Source: Girardinichthys multiradiatus
Taxonomy: Eukaryota > Chordata > Actinopteri > Cyprinodontiformes > Goodeidae
NCBI RefSeq assembly: GCF_021462225.1
Contig: NC_061815.1
Span: forward strand, 51,650,873-51,714,872
Direction: 5' to 3'
DNA length: 64,000 nucleotides
Shown here: piece by piece, positions 12,865-24,492 of the stretch
How positions within the stretch are numbered: the first letter of the stretch is position 1
How the letters are laid out: each line of letters opens with the position of its first letter
The notes under the pieces: model-generated
Told to the model about the DNA's origin: nothing
The model's database searches: none
The model's input: only the letters and a program-made list of their open reading frames with translations
Position numbers and translations under genes: made by a program

Positions 12865-13185
12865 CCATCCATCTATCCATTCATCTAAACTCCTGTTGTC
12901 TATTGCTTATCCTTGTATCCTTGCAGGGTCGTGGACAGGTCGCTAGTCTATCACAGGACAAACAAACATACACACTTATTCCTAAGGTCAGTTAGAGAGG
13001 CCAATTAACCTAAAGATTGTGTTTTTGACTGTGGTAAGAAGTCAGAGTACCCGGAGAGAACTCATTGATGCAGAGGGAGAACATGTTAACTTCATGCAGA
13101 AAGACTCCAGCATGGGGGTTCAAACCTGGAACCACCTTGGTGTAACAACGCTAACCACTGACCTCATCATCACCCATAGCTTTAG
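12865..13185 (+). repeat. Dispersed fish repeat
   Basis: The order of phrases 'ccatccatctatcc', 'cttatccttgtatccttgcagggtcgtgg', 'gaggccaattaacctaa', 'agtacccggagagaactca' and 'gaacatgttaacttcatgcagaaagac' matches a very common teleost interspersed repeat. A reversed partial relative lies at 17296-17465, and a short one near 60.63 kb. The short frame across it is not a protein gene. Confidence 0.55.
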
Positions 13186-13196
13186 CTCCCTCCGCA

Positions 13197-13198
13197 CG

Positions 13199-13241
<43 letters not shown>

Positions 13242-13242
13242 A
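13197..13242. repeat. (AGGC)n microsatellite
   Basis: About eleven perfect AGGC tetranucleotide units lie at the end of the preceding dispersed repeat. Confidence 0.95.
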
Positions 13243-16100
13243 TTGATCAAAAAAATGAACAACACCCCATTATCATCACAAAGAGCTGCAATTTTAGCAA
13301 AGAGTCAAGGATGAAAAGCAGCAACACATTATAAATCAGGTCAAATGGAAACACCTCTGGTAAAGACAAAAAGGTGACAAATTAGTGATCCGTCCCACAG
13401 GCGGACATGTTTAAAATCTGACACCATCAGTGTCTGGTATTACTGCTCAGCACAGTAAAATATATCATCCCCACCAAAAATAACAGATACAGATTAACTT
13501 ACACACTAAAGGGATGTGAACGTTCAAATACAGCAATTTAGGAGCATTTTCAACTTTTTCCTTGATCCAAATAAAGACGGAAAACAGTGACTTCAACAAC
13601 AATTACCCAATCAATTTTAATTAAAGTCTGAGGCAGAGCACCAGCTGAGGGAGACACAAGCTAACACAACTCACAGTTAATGTTGTATGTTAGCAACATG
13701 TGGCTAAAATTATACAAGAACAATGTAATACCATCTAGCAATTTATTTTAGAAATGTAAATGACATTTAAAGATAATTCAGATTAGAAATAATATGAATG
13801 TGTCCTGGTTGTTTTAAACTTGAAGAAGAATTATTAAATAGCCTTAATAAATATTTAGAAAATGTATTTCGGTAAGAAAATTCTTAATAAAATCAGCTCT
13901 GTTGGTTAAAAACTTAAGTGTACAGAAATAAACCAGAGATGAGAATATATAACAGGTTAATGTTAACTATGTGAGGCTAAAACTGCTGGAATAATGAGCT
14001 GAAAGCTTTTCTCCGCCTTAAAGATAATACAATGGCATTAATAAATACATTTATAAACAGTAATAAGACATTTCAGGTAAATTAGGATTTTATTTTAAAA
14101 ATGCAGCGGTGCTACACTACTTCAGTTTACTAAAATTGATCACAGGACAAAATGATGTTAATGATGATGATTTTAATGTTAATTATTCTGTTGTTTTCTG
14201 TCTGATAAAGAATAAAACATTCTTAATATGTACTAACCTATTTTAGTTACCTTAACATTCAAAATATTAAGGTTTGGTGCTAAACGACCTATATAACAAA
14301 CTAAAATATGAGATAAATCACATCATAAAAATAATTATACTTTTCCAGTAATTTAGAGGGAAATATCTTTTGTTAAATCAGAGGAAGAACATTTAGAGGG
14401 AACATGAGCAGCTACACACTTTTATTCTCCATATTTTCATTGACAATGACACCTTTAAATATAATGTACATGAGCTCAGTCATGGAGGAAAGTACCACAG
14501 GACATTTTATAAAAGTAGCCTAATAATAATAATAATAATAATATGGAAGCAGAAAACATATTTGGCATTCATCTAGATTCATCTTTCAGTCTTTTTCTGG
14601 GCTAAATGAACAATGAGCACCCGACAAAAAACAGGCACATATAATGACAATAATATCTACAAAACTAAACTATAAAAGATACATTTTCCAATTCCCAAAT
14701 GAATAAAAACCATATATATATTTTGAATTTTCAGTTAAACTTCGGTGTGTTTACTAATTAGTTTAAATCCATTGTAAAACACAAGGTAAAATTAAAGTTA
14801 CATCTAGTCCAATTAAAGTACTGCTAAAATGATCTGTTTATTGTTTGATTCACATTTTACTGAATATCTCAATGCTGCAGAAATTCTCCTCAGAAATACA
14901 TGTTTTCAGTAGGCAACCAAGACCTGCTGCTCAGATATTACAGTATTTCACATAATTACTGTTAATACTGTTACTGTTCATTTATTTTAACCAATTATCA
15001 AAGCGTAAAAAAAGAGAAAACAATCCGTTACTTAATAATCATTAAAACTGTTCGCATATCTAACATGATGACGTTTTCTAGTGGTCTGCAGCGCCACCTG
15101 CTGTACCACCCGCCGTACTACCTCAGCGCTGATAAGATAAATCATTTATTTAATATTTAGTTTTGACCTGAATGTTTGGATGTTAGAAATGATTTTATGC
15201 TAAAGGTCTGAGGTCATTTGGAGGTTGTTGTTGTGATAACCTGCTGGTGGAGAAAAATATGAAAATAAAAATATTTATATTCAAATGATTTAACTAAGTA
15301 AATTAGAACGATCTGGAATACACAATATTAAAACATTTGGTTGAACATTGTGTGTTTTATTTTATGTTCTACTCTCCTTTATTTATTTATTGTTTTATTT
15401 TATATTTGACCTCCAAGCATCATAAATCAATTATATTCAGAGATAATAGTTTGCTTGACGTTTTTGCTGATTTTTGGTGGTTAAGTCCTCATTTTTTAAC
15501 AAATATATATTTTGCTTTATCCCTAAAAACCAACTTTTTTCATGTGAAAGTGGATTTAACAATTTTCAAATGAGCTTTAAATCTAACTGTAGTTTTACCT
15601 TCTCCTGATTTCAGGTTATGTAAATTATGTTTAGTTTTTAATTGAATATTCAGAATCATTGGATGTAATTATCATCATCATCTGTAGTCTAAAAAAAGCC
15701 TTTGTGCCATTGTGTGGTGAACTTCTCTAAATGTATTGCTCTGCATGTATTAGAATATATGCTTTTATGGCATTTATTCCCGTTTTCTGCCATTTTTCTG
15801 ATAAATCTTTGAAGGTTTATCATCAATGCATCATATTTTCTGATATAAATCGCATAATGTTTATATTGATCATTAAGCTGTGGCATTATTTAGGTTTCTG
15901 TCACCTACAGCTCTCATCACAAAGAGAACTGATCCAGAAATGACTGTGAAAAACGCTCGTACAGCGCCATCTGCTGGTTTGAATCAAATAATAAATTCTG
16001 TTCACGTCTTTAAATACGAGAAAAAGACATTTAAAAACGAATAACACATAAAACGTACTTCATCCATGTTATTGCTATGTCTTTTTGCATTATTTGTAAA
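13243..16100. other. AT-rich gene-free DNA
   Basis: This is strongly AT-rich sequence with an (AAT)n tract near 14520-14542. No coding frame with recognisable domains, RNA gene or complete transposon was found. Confidence 0.5.
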
Positions 16101-16109
16101 ACTGATTGT

Positions 16110-16440
16110 CTTTCCAGATTTGGTGATTGATTAATTGGCCCAGTCCACAGAGGACTGTAAAAGTACTGAAACGGATCGAACCTTTCTACATTCTGTACCG
16201 TTTCAGCCACAAACATCAGCGTCTTATTTGGATTTCATGTGACGGACAAAGCAAACCATAAATATGAAGTGTAAGGAGGATGACACATACTTTTATATAT
16301 TTCTAACCAATAAAAAACTGAAAAGTGTGGCATGCATTTGTATTCAGCCCCCCTGATTAAAGGTTCATGGGATATGACTCCATTTGCAAGGCAGTGTAAG
16401 TCATTAAATGACATTAAACTGACCAAAAAAAAAAAAAAAA
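16110..16440. repeat. Tc1/mariner-type terminal remnant
   Basis: The phrases 'acaaagcaaaccataaatatgaagtgtaaggaggatgacacata' and 'gtgtggcatgcatttgtattcagccccc' resemble the non-coding ends of a fish Tc1-type element. There is no transposase. A poly(A) run closes it at 16423-16440. Confidence 0.35.
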
Positions 16441-17295
16441 GCAGGTACAAATTTAAAAGTCAACCTGTCAATAATACTATAAAAAAAACACCTCAATAAG
16501 GTAATATACCTCAGGCTCATATAATAAAATTAAATTTTAGTGTTTTACTATTACTTTTTAAAGCTTCTCACTTCTCTTACTTTTTAATTACAATTTCATC
16601 ATTATTTATAGATGAATTTATATCTGTTCCTAGGAACCACTCTTTTTTTGTGAAACCAAAGTCAAATAGTTTGTGCACACATTCTTGGCCAATAAAGCTG
16701 ATACTAATTTCAACCTGAAAAGACTCACAATAAGAAACACAAAGATGGCGATTAGAAAAGTTTACTGATAAAAGTTAATATCTTTGGCGCTCAGACCCTG
16801 GAGGAAGACATGAATGCTGAGAATGACATGAGCTTGAATGAACGTCTTAGGCTTGGAATTAGATGAGTCTTCCCCCCTTGGGATCCGATACTGATGGTGG
16901 AGTGAAGGCCTCAGAAGGTGAGGGAGCAGGGAGGAGTATGGGAGGGAGATGGTGGAGGTGGGGCGGAGGAGGGCCAAAGCTCAGCTGAAGAGCGTGGAAT
17001 CCATGACTGGAGGTCCTTAAAAGTGAAGCCTCGGAGGATGATCGTTTGAAGATACATGCGGATCTAACGCTTATTGGATGGAGGAGAGACGCACGGTGGA
17101 GTCATAGGACGGCCGAGGGGTGGAGGTGAGTCTTTCAGTTTGAATTTTCATCAAAACTCCATTATTTAAAATTTATGAAGATAGTTTTTCCTTTTGACAG
17201 AAATAATTATGTTAAAATCTTGTATTTATTCTGCTGTGAACATTTAAAGATTCTGTATAACAACCATTAAACATTGAACAGACTATTGATTTAGA

Positions 17296-17465
17296 TTATT
17301 TGACAGTTGCCGAGGGTGTCTGCATGCATGTCTGCTTGTCCCTATGTGTCTCTGTGTTGTCCTGTGATGGACTAACCTGTCCAGGGTTCCCACTTCTCGC
17401 CCTCTGACCGCTGGAGATAGGCACCAGCCCCCCAGCACCCTGCTGATGGATGAATGTTGGTACAG
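17296..17465 (-). repeat. Dispersed fish repeat, reverse fragment
   Basis: 'gttgtcctgtgatggactaacctgtccaggg' and 'ctggagataggcaccagccccc' match, in reverse orientation, the family seen at 12865-13185. It is truncated. Confidence 0.45.
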
Positions 17466-17742
17466 CTCTGATGAAGACAGGGGAGCAGCTTCAATTATCA
17501 TTTCTTACAGCAGGTGGCGGTAATGCACCATAACACAGTTTGTAAACCCCCAGTAAAACCAGTAGAAAAGAACGAAATGAGCTCTGTTAACATCTCCCTG
17601 TCAGCTGGTGTTTTCTTCGGCCATTTTCGCCATTAACTGATATTTTTTATATTAATGTGAGAGTGTGTATTGAAGGCAGTTGGGTGTTCCGTCTGAAAGT
17701 CCGTCCAGTTGATCTGAGGTGAGTGTGCCGGATATTACTGTC

Positions 17743-17887
17743 CGCTGTTAGCCCCGCAAGCTAACTGTTAGCCCCGCAAGCTAACTGTTAGCCCCGCAAG
17801 CTAACTGTTAGCCCCGCAAGCTAACTGTTAGCCTCGCAAGCTAACTGTTAGCCCCGCAAGCTAAGTGTTAGCGCCGGAAGCTAACTG
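17743..17887. repeat. 20-bp minisatellite
   Basis: About seven tandem copies of a 20-bp unit (GTTAGCCCCGCAAGCTAACT) occur, with single-base variants in the last copies. Each unit contains a short inverted pair (GTTAGC...GCTAAC), so the array could form hairpins. It lies about 60 bp upstream of the fold-back element at 17947. Confidence 0.95.
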
Positions 17888-17946
17888 GCTAACAGATGTA
17901 ACTAAAAATTAGGTTCTGCACATTCACGGGGAATTTAGTTTGTACG

Positions 17947-18654
17947 GTACGGAGCCCGCGAAGGGAGATGGGGGGATTTTTCTTTTGCGCCCCACGCAAT
18001 AGCCTTTGCGTTTTCTTGTAATACTTTGTGGTCTAGTTTCCAAACCAGATAACTGCAAAAATTGAACCAATACTGAGCCCGTTTTTGAGATTTATTGAGT
18101 TTTATTTCGAGATTGGCCTTAAAGACAGTTATTATCCACCAGCTGTCAGACTACTGAACTCTGGACAATAATACTGCAGTAAACTACATTGGTGACACTT
18201 TATTAGCTTATTGTTGCTGCATGATGTGTACTTTGTTATTGTACGTCATTAGTGCTTTTGTTTTTATAGTTAGGGGTTCTTCTTACAAGCATTTCATTGC
18301 ATTGTTTGACTGCGTGTTAACCTGCATATGACAAAGAAACCATATTAATGTTTGTTTTAGGAGCAGTTTATGTGTACTGCTGTTCCTAAATGCACAGCTT
18401 TCTCAATGTAATAACTTTTGCGTGGTAACGAGAAAGTATTGCGAGAAAACGCAAAGAAAAAAATCCCCCCTGTCCTCTTGTCTGATTGAAGATCCTTTTA
18501 TTTAAGGCCGATTTCAAAATAAAACTCAATAAATCTCAAAAACGGGTGTAATGTTTGTTGCATTTTTGCAGTTATCTGGTTTGGAAACTTTCCCACAAAG
18601 TATTGCAAGCGAACCCAAAACAAATCCCCCCGTGTCCCTTCGCGGGCTCCGTAC
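17947..18654. mobile_element. Fold-back element with long inverted arms
   Basis: The left arm, from GTACGGAGCCCGCGAAGGGA to about 18120, and the right arm, ending TCCCTTCGCGGGCTCCGTAC at 18654 and starting near 18480, are diverged reverse complements of about 175 bp. They share blocks such as 'tgcaaaaattgaacc', 'ccagataactgcaaaaa' and 'gagatttattgagtttta'. The middle (about 18125-18400) resembles a LINE 3' end ('cagactactgaactctggacaataatactgcagtaaactac...catttcattgcattg'). No transposase is present. It is a non-autonomous DNA element of undetermined superfamily. Confidence 0.7.
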
Positions 18655-19695
18655 GTTTGAAACTAACTCGGTTCTGTGCTTTACTTCAATCGCTTCTATC
18701 TGATTTTGGACAGAAATAATTATGTTAAAATCTTGTTAATTATACCATAGCTTCTTTGGTTTCCTCTACGTTTTATTTACTGTCAGACAGCCTGAAGCCA
18801 AAATGTTTCCTGTTCTCTCTGCGCTTACCTTATTATCCACCACTTCCTGTTGTTCGGTTGGACATTGTCCGGTCCAGACTCGGCACTGTTGGACCTGAGA
18901 GGGCAACTAAACGTTTTGGTTGAATCAGAGTTTGTCTGCTAATGTTGTTCTGTGGGTTCCTCCAGGTTCTGCTAAAGAACTTTGGCACGAAATTCTATGG
19001 GAAACAATTTGGATTTGATTTATTGAATAAAAAAACCAAAACGTTTTTAATAAACAAAATAGATATTTTATATAAATAATTAAACATTTATTGCCTTTTA
19101 TATATTATAATTTTTATTAATATGTATATTAAACCCAGCTGTATAATTTGTAGTAACATCTTATTGAAATATGTTAAATGTATGTTTATACAGTAACTGT
19201 CCTTTTTTTGTGCGATTTATTTTCAGATTTTAAGTCATTATTGTATTTTTTTATGAATGGAATTTTGTGTATAAATGTCTAATTGGTATCTATACATATA
19301 TTACGCACAACCAATCAAAAGTTTTAGATACACTTTCTCACCTAATGCGTCTCTTTATTTTCATGACTATTTACATTGTAGATTCTCAGCAAAGGCATCA
19401 AAACTATGAATGAAGACACATGGAAATATGTAGTAAACAAAAACTGTGAAATAACTCCCAACATTTTTATACACTGCTCAAAAAAATAAAGGGAAGACTC
19501 AAATAACATCCTAGATCTGAATGAATGAAATATTCTCATTGAATACTTTGTTCTGTACAAAGTTAAATGTTCTGACAACAAAATCACACAAAAATCATCA
19601 AAAATCAAATTTATGAACCAATGGAGGCCTGGATTTGGAGTCACACACAAAATTAAAGTGGAAAACACACTAGAGGCTGATCCAACTTTGATGTA

Positions 19696-21234
19696 CAGGT
19701 CCTTCTCAAAATATTAGCATATTGTTATAAAGTTCATTATTTTCTATAATGTCATGATGAAAATTTAACATTTATATATTTTAGATTCATTGCACACTAA
19801 CTGAAATATTTCAGGTCTTTTATTGTCTTAATATGGATGATTTTGGCAAACATCTCATGAAAACCCAAAATTCCTATCTCACAAAATTAGCATATCATTA
19901 AAAGGGTCTCTAAACGAGCTATGAACCTAATCATCTGAATCAACAAGTTAACTCTAAACACCTGCAAAAGATTCCTGAGGCCTTTAAAACTCCCAGCCTG
20001 GTTCATCACTCAAAACCCCAATCATAGGTAAGACTGCCGACCTGACTGCTGTCCAGAAGGCCACTATTGACACCCTCAAGCAAGAGGGTAAGACACAGAA
20101 AGACATTTCTGAACCAATAGGCTGTTCCCAGAGTGCTGTATCAAGGCACCTCAGTGGGAAGTCTGTGGGAAGGAAAAAGTGTGGCAGAAAACGCTGCACA
20201 ACGAGAAGAGGTGACCGGACCCTGAGGAAGATTGTGGAGAAGGGCCGATTCCAGACCTTGGGGGACCTGCGGAAGCAGTGGACTGAGTCTGGAGTAGAAA
20301 CATCCAGAGCCACCGTGCACAGGCGTGTGCAGGAAATGGGCTACAGAGAAGCAGCACTGGACTGTTGCTCAGTGGTCCAAAGTACTTTTTTCGGATGAAA
20401 GCAAATTCTGCATGTCATTCGGAAATCAAGGTGCCAGAGTCTGGAGGAAGACTGGGGAGAAGGAAATGCCAAAATGCCAGAAGTCCAGTGTCAAGTACCC
20501 ACAGTCAGTGATGGTCTGGGGTGCCGTGTCAGCTGCTGGTGTTGGTCCACTGTGTTTTATCAAGGGCAGGGTCAATGCAGCTAGCTATCAGGAGATTTTG
20601 GAGCTCTTCATGCTTCCATCTGCTGAAAAGCTTTATGGAGATGAAGATTTCATTTTTCAGCACGACCTGGCACCTGCTCACAGTGCCAAAACCACTGGTA
20701 AATGGTTTACTGACCATGGTATCACTGTGCTCAATTGGCCTGCCAACTCTCCTGACCTGAACCCCATAGAGAATCTGTGGGATATTGTGAAGAGAACGTT
20801 GAGAGACTCAAGACCCAACACTCTGGATGAGCTAAAGGCCGCTATCGAAGCATCCTGGGCCTCCATAAGACCTCAGCAGTGCCACAGGCTGATTGCCTCC
20901 ATGCCACGCCGCATTGAAGCAGTCATTTCTGCAAAAGGATTCCCGACCAAGTATTGAGTGCATAACTGTACATGATTATTTGAAGGTTGACGTTTTTTGT
21001 ATTAAAAACACTTTTCTTTTATTGGTCGGATGAAATATGCTAATTTTGTGAGATAGGAATTTTGGGTTTTCATGAGCTGTATGCCAAAATCATCCGTATT
21101 AAGACAATAAAAGACCTGAAATATTTCAGTTAGTGTGCAATGAATCTAAAATATATGAATGCTAAATTTTCATCATGACATTATGGAAAATAATGAACTT
21201 TATCACAATATGCTAATATTTTGAGAAGGACCTG
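19696..21234 (+). mobile_element. Inner Tc1-type transposon with TA target duplication
   Basis: The element is 1539 bp long. Its left end, 'caggtccttctcaaaatattagcatattg', and the reverse of its right end, 'caatatgctaatattttgagaaggacctg', are inverted repeats, flanked by TA at 19694-19695 and 21235-21236. Homology between the ends continues inward ('attcattgcacactaactgaaatatttcag' and its inverse). This is the youngest member of the nest, since it interrupts the middle element cleanly. Confidence 0.95.
20027..20957 (+). pseudogene. Tc1-type (DD34E) transposase, start lost and frameshifted
   Basis: The first frame runs 20027-20398 ('GKTADLTAVQKATIDTLKQE', 'GCSQSAVSRHLSGKSVGRKK', 'ATVHRRVQEMGYR'), covering the paired helix-turn-helix DNA-binding region. 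The second frame runs to 20957 ('HWTVAQWSKVLFSDESKF', 'VMVWGAVSAAGVGPL', 'FIFQHDLAPAHSAK', 'SPDLNPIENLWDIVKRTL'). The catalytic D, D and E are present in FSDES, QHDLAPAH and NPIENLW. The expected start codon before GKTADL reads ATA. A short deletion with frameshift near 20350 removes the linker between the DNA-binding and catalytic domains. Not functional as read. Confidence 0.9.
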
Positions 21235-21264
21235 TAATGTCCTTAAAACAAGTCAAAATGAGGC

Positions 21265-22058
21265 TCAGTATTGTGTGTGACCTCCACGTGTCTTTATGAC
21301 CTCCCTACAACACCTGGACATGCTCCTGATGAGACGGTGGATGGTCTCCTGAGGGATCTCCTCCCAGACCTGGACTAAAGCATCCAACTCCTGGACAGTC
21401 TGTGGTACAACGTGACGTTGGTGGATGGAGCGAGACATGATGTCCCAGATGTGCTCAATCGGATTCAGGTCTGGGGAACGGGCGGGCCGGTCCATAGCTT
21501 CAATGTCTTCATCTTGCAGGAACTTCTGACACACTCACACACAGTGTGAACCTGCTTTCATCTGTGAAGACCACAGGGCACCAGTGGTGAATTTACCAAT
21601 CCTGATGTTCTCTGGCAAATGCCAAGTGTCCTGCACGGTGTTGGGTTGTGAGCACAACCACCATTTGTGGACCTTGGGCCCTCATACCATCCTCATGGAG
21701 TTGGTTTCTAACCGTTTGTGCAGACACATGTACATTGGTGGCCTGCTGGAGGTCATTTTGCAGGGCTCTGGCAGTGCTCCTCCTGTTCCTCCTTGTACAA
21801 AGGTGGAGGTAGCGGTCCTGCTGCTGGGTTGTTGCCCTCCTACGGCCTCCTCCACGTCTCCTGGTGTACTGGCCTGTCTCCTGGTAGCGCCTCCAGGTTC
21901 TGGACACTACGCTGACAGACAGCAAACCTTCTTGCCACAGCTGGCATTGATGTGCCATCCTGGATGAGCTGCACTACCTGAGCCACTTGTGTGGGTTGTA
22001 GAGTCCGTCTCATGCTACCACGAGTGTGAAAGCACCACCAACATTCAAAAGTGACCAA
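21265..22058 (-). pseudogene. Broken Tc1-like transposase (middle element)
   Basis: Minus-strand fragments in order are an HTH-like start ('[23 protein letters not shown]', frame 22058-21840), then '[23 protein letters not shown]' and '[11 protein letters not shown]' (21958-21593), then 'ARSPDLNPIEHIWDIM...RCCREVIKTRGGHTQY' (21534-21265). At least one frameshift joins the first two parts. The segment carrying the first two catalytic aspartates is deleted between 21593 and 21534, so only the final E block (NPIEHIWD) survives. The element is non-functional. Confidence 0.85.
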
Positions 22059-23017
22059 AACATCAGCCAGAAATCATCGGTACTGAGAAGTGGTTTGTGG
22101 TCCCCACCTGCAGAACCACTCCTTTATTGAGTGTCTTGATAATCACCAAAGATTTCCTCCTGTTGTCTTTTTAATTTGAACAACAAGATGTGAAATTGAT
22201 TGTTAATCAGTGTTTCTTCCTAAGTGGACAGTTTGATTTCACTGAAGTTAGATTTACTTGGAGTTATATTGTGTTGTTTAAGTCTTCCCTTTATTTTTTT
22301 CAGAAGTGTAGTTTAGGTTCTTCCTAACAGCCTCCCTTCGCTCTCTTGGCGTTCTCTCCAGGAGCTTCTTGAGGTGCTCACCTGGAATGGTTTTCCAGAG
22401 AGTCTTGAATGAATTTCTCAGAGGTTAATTGAGAGAAGGTCAAAGGTTAATATTTCAGTCATCACAGCAAAGGGCAGCTATTTGAAGGAATCTAAGATAT
22501 AAAACATATTTAAAGTTATTTTACAGTTTGATGCCTTCAGTAAGAATCAATGAACAATGCAAATAGTCATAAACAGAAAGAAAACCATTAAATGAGAAAG
22601 CTGTTCTAAAACCTTTGACCGGTAGTGTACATGAGCACAAGACGGCAGCTTTGTTTATAAAAATGTAATTACAAGTGCCTTGACTTTCATGATTTGGTCG
22701 GTCATAAACTGCTCTAAATCCCCTCAAATATAATCTCAATGGGTTTGATTCACATCCAAAGAAATGTCATATTTTTTATTGAGTATTTGAAAATCCATCT
22801 TTCTGTGGTTAGAAAGAGACATAATTTATGTTTTAACTAGACTGTTTGGGATGCACTGATGAAGCTCCATCTACTTTTAATGAACCCAGTCCAGAAAGAG
22901 TTGTTCCTGTGCAGCTTTTCCACTTTGCCATTGTCCAGTTTCTTCTTCCAACAAATAAAAAAAAACTTGAGGCACTGATGATTCCGATCCACAAAGAGTT
23001 CTGGGTTTCATCTTTGT

Positions 23018-23745
23018 CCCGTTCTTCCTGAAACGTGTTTTAAGGTGTCCAATTGTACAGGGTCACCATTCAACAGTCTCTGATGGGGGCAGGTCAGTCC
23101 ATCGGCCGCACCCTCTTCTTCCTCCGCCATGCCTTGGGAATGTGTATTTTCCAAAGACTTGGTGAGACACTCATGGACATCCCTGGAAAAGATCAGGAAC
23201 GCTGACTGCAGTGTGGAGCAGTGGTGCTGGAGGTAAGAGTCACTTTGGGACGTCAGACTGAAGAAACTCAGTAAATAAACATCAGCTGAGCAGCTCTTTG
23301 TGTAAAATGTTGGAATGCACTCTAAGTTTCTCTGCAAAGTTTTCTGGTTTTGAGTTTGATAAGAGAAGCAGCAGGAGGATCAAACTTTCCTAAATTTCCC
23401 TGAAACAAAGAGAAGAACAGAGCTCTGATCTAATATTGATGACCTTCTTTTCTCCTGACGACCAACGTTTGGTCCTCTCATGTTTCATCAAATATTAACG
23501 AAGCTCTGCGTTCCTTCATTCTCCTCCCTCACATCCCATAATGCATCTGTAATGTTGTGTCAGGTGAGGCATGACGGGAGGTGGGATGATGGAGAGGAGC
23601 TCCTGGAGGGAAGAAGGAGGATAATTTCTGATCACAAACAGCTTGTGGAGGTTTTTACCTGAACCCAGAGGAGCTCAGAGCATGTCTTCATGCTTTACCT
23701 TCAGCCTGACTTTCTGCTCTCAGGGTTCAGGTTTTCCTTCCAGCA
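23018..23745 (-). repeat. Inverted duplication, right arm
   Basis: This is the reverse complement of 6579-7290, ending at 'ggttttccttccagca' (23745), where similarity to the left arm stops. The arms are about 15.7 kb apart. A TACAGGGTCACCATTCAA-like stretch near 23055 is absent from the left arm, consistent with a small deletion there. It lies about 750 bp upstream of the first coding exon of the plus-strand matrin gene. Confidence 0.75.
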
Positions 23746-24492
23746 GACGGATATGAACCAACGACAGTAGGAAGTATCGCTCTCCTGAACTAAGCTGTCA
23801 AATCATTCAGGAACCGATTTGTTCTGGCTGCTTTCTGAAGTCGGAACCTCAAAGCTTTCTTCGTGATTCCTCCACATCTTGACCTTTTCTGATCTTCCTG
23901 CTCAGATTTCACAAACATGTAAAACAATGCTGGATGCTCCGTTTCCTCTTTGCTCCACTTCTTCCAACAAATATGGAGAACTGATCCTCCACTGTGTGGT
24001 GGTCCATCTCTGAGGTTAGGAGGAAGTTTCATCTGCTTATGATGGAACTGGATGCAGAACTGTGATGGATAAGAGACCACAGCTGGCCAGCTGAAGCTGC
24101 ACCTTGAAACTCCTCCAGGTTCCTTGGATGGTTTCATGATGTTCTGCTCCAAAGAAGGTGAAATCCTCAAGTTCTTCTGATCTTTTTTTTTTTGTCAATC
24201 AGTAAAATGTAAACAGGAAGTGTTTTGGTTTCACTCTGTCTGCAGGTAAATCTTACTTTTCGCGCCTTAAAAAGTTTCGGTTTACCGAAGATCTTGAGGC
24301 TTGAGGTCTTTAGATGTTCCTCAGATGTTCTGGTGCCTCTTCCTTCCAGCTGATGGTTTTATCTTCATGCAGTCAGTTTTCTGTTTTGTTGCAGGTCTAC
24401 TTGTCCCTGAGCTTCAAAGCTTATATTTTCTGTCTTTCCTGAAATTTCTGTTTACAGGAAACGCCTCAAACGTTTTTCCACAGGCTCCCATC

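Larger units (their letters stand above)
19472..22308 (-). mobile_element. Middle Tc1-like element, itself split by an inner one
   Basis: The ends are 'cactgctcaaaaaaataaaggga' on the left and, reversed, 'tccctttatttttttcagaagtg' on the right, flanked by TA on each side. Its coding remnant reads on the minus strand at 21265-22058. An inner element occupies 19696-21234, inserted at a TA; removing it rejoins 'ccaactttgatg' to 'taatgtccttaaaacaag'. Confidence 0.85.
19300..22630. mobile_element. Outermost Tc1/mariner-type element of a three-level nest
   Basis: The left remnant (about 19303-19470) starts '...caaccaatcaaaagttttaga'. The right remnant (about 22311-22630) ends 'tctaaaacctttgaccggtagtgta'. 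These are inverted relatives, followed inward by 'ctttctcacctaatg' on the left and the reverse of 'cattaaatgagaaag' on the right. The host element carries no surviving transposase and is split by a second element at the TA dinucleotide at 19470-19471/22309-22310. Confidence 0.7.

Noticed and set aside
17743..17887. CRISPR-like regular repeat
   Set aside because: The units are directly adjacent with no unique spacers, in a vertebrate context; it is a minisatellite.
24301..24492. Open frame extending the plus matrin gene upstream of ATG 24493
   Set aside because: It reads through a hydrophobic stretch unlike any matrin N-terminus and crosses two acceptor-like sites (24457 and 24483). The paralogue supports the start at 24493.
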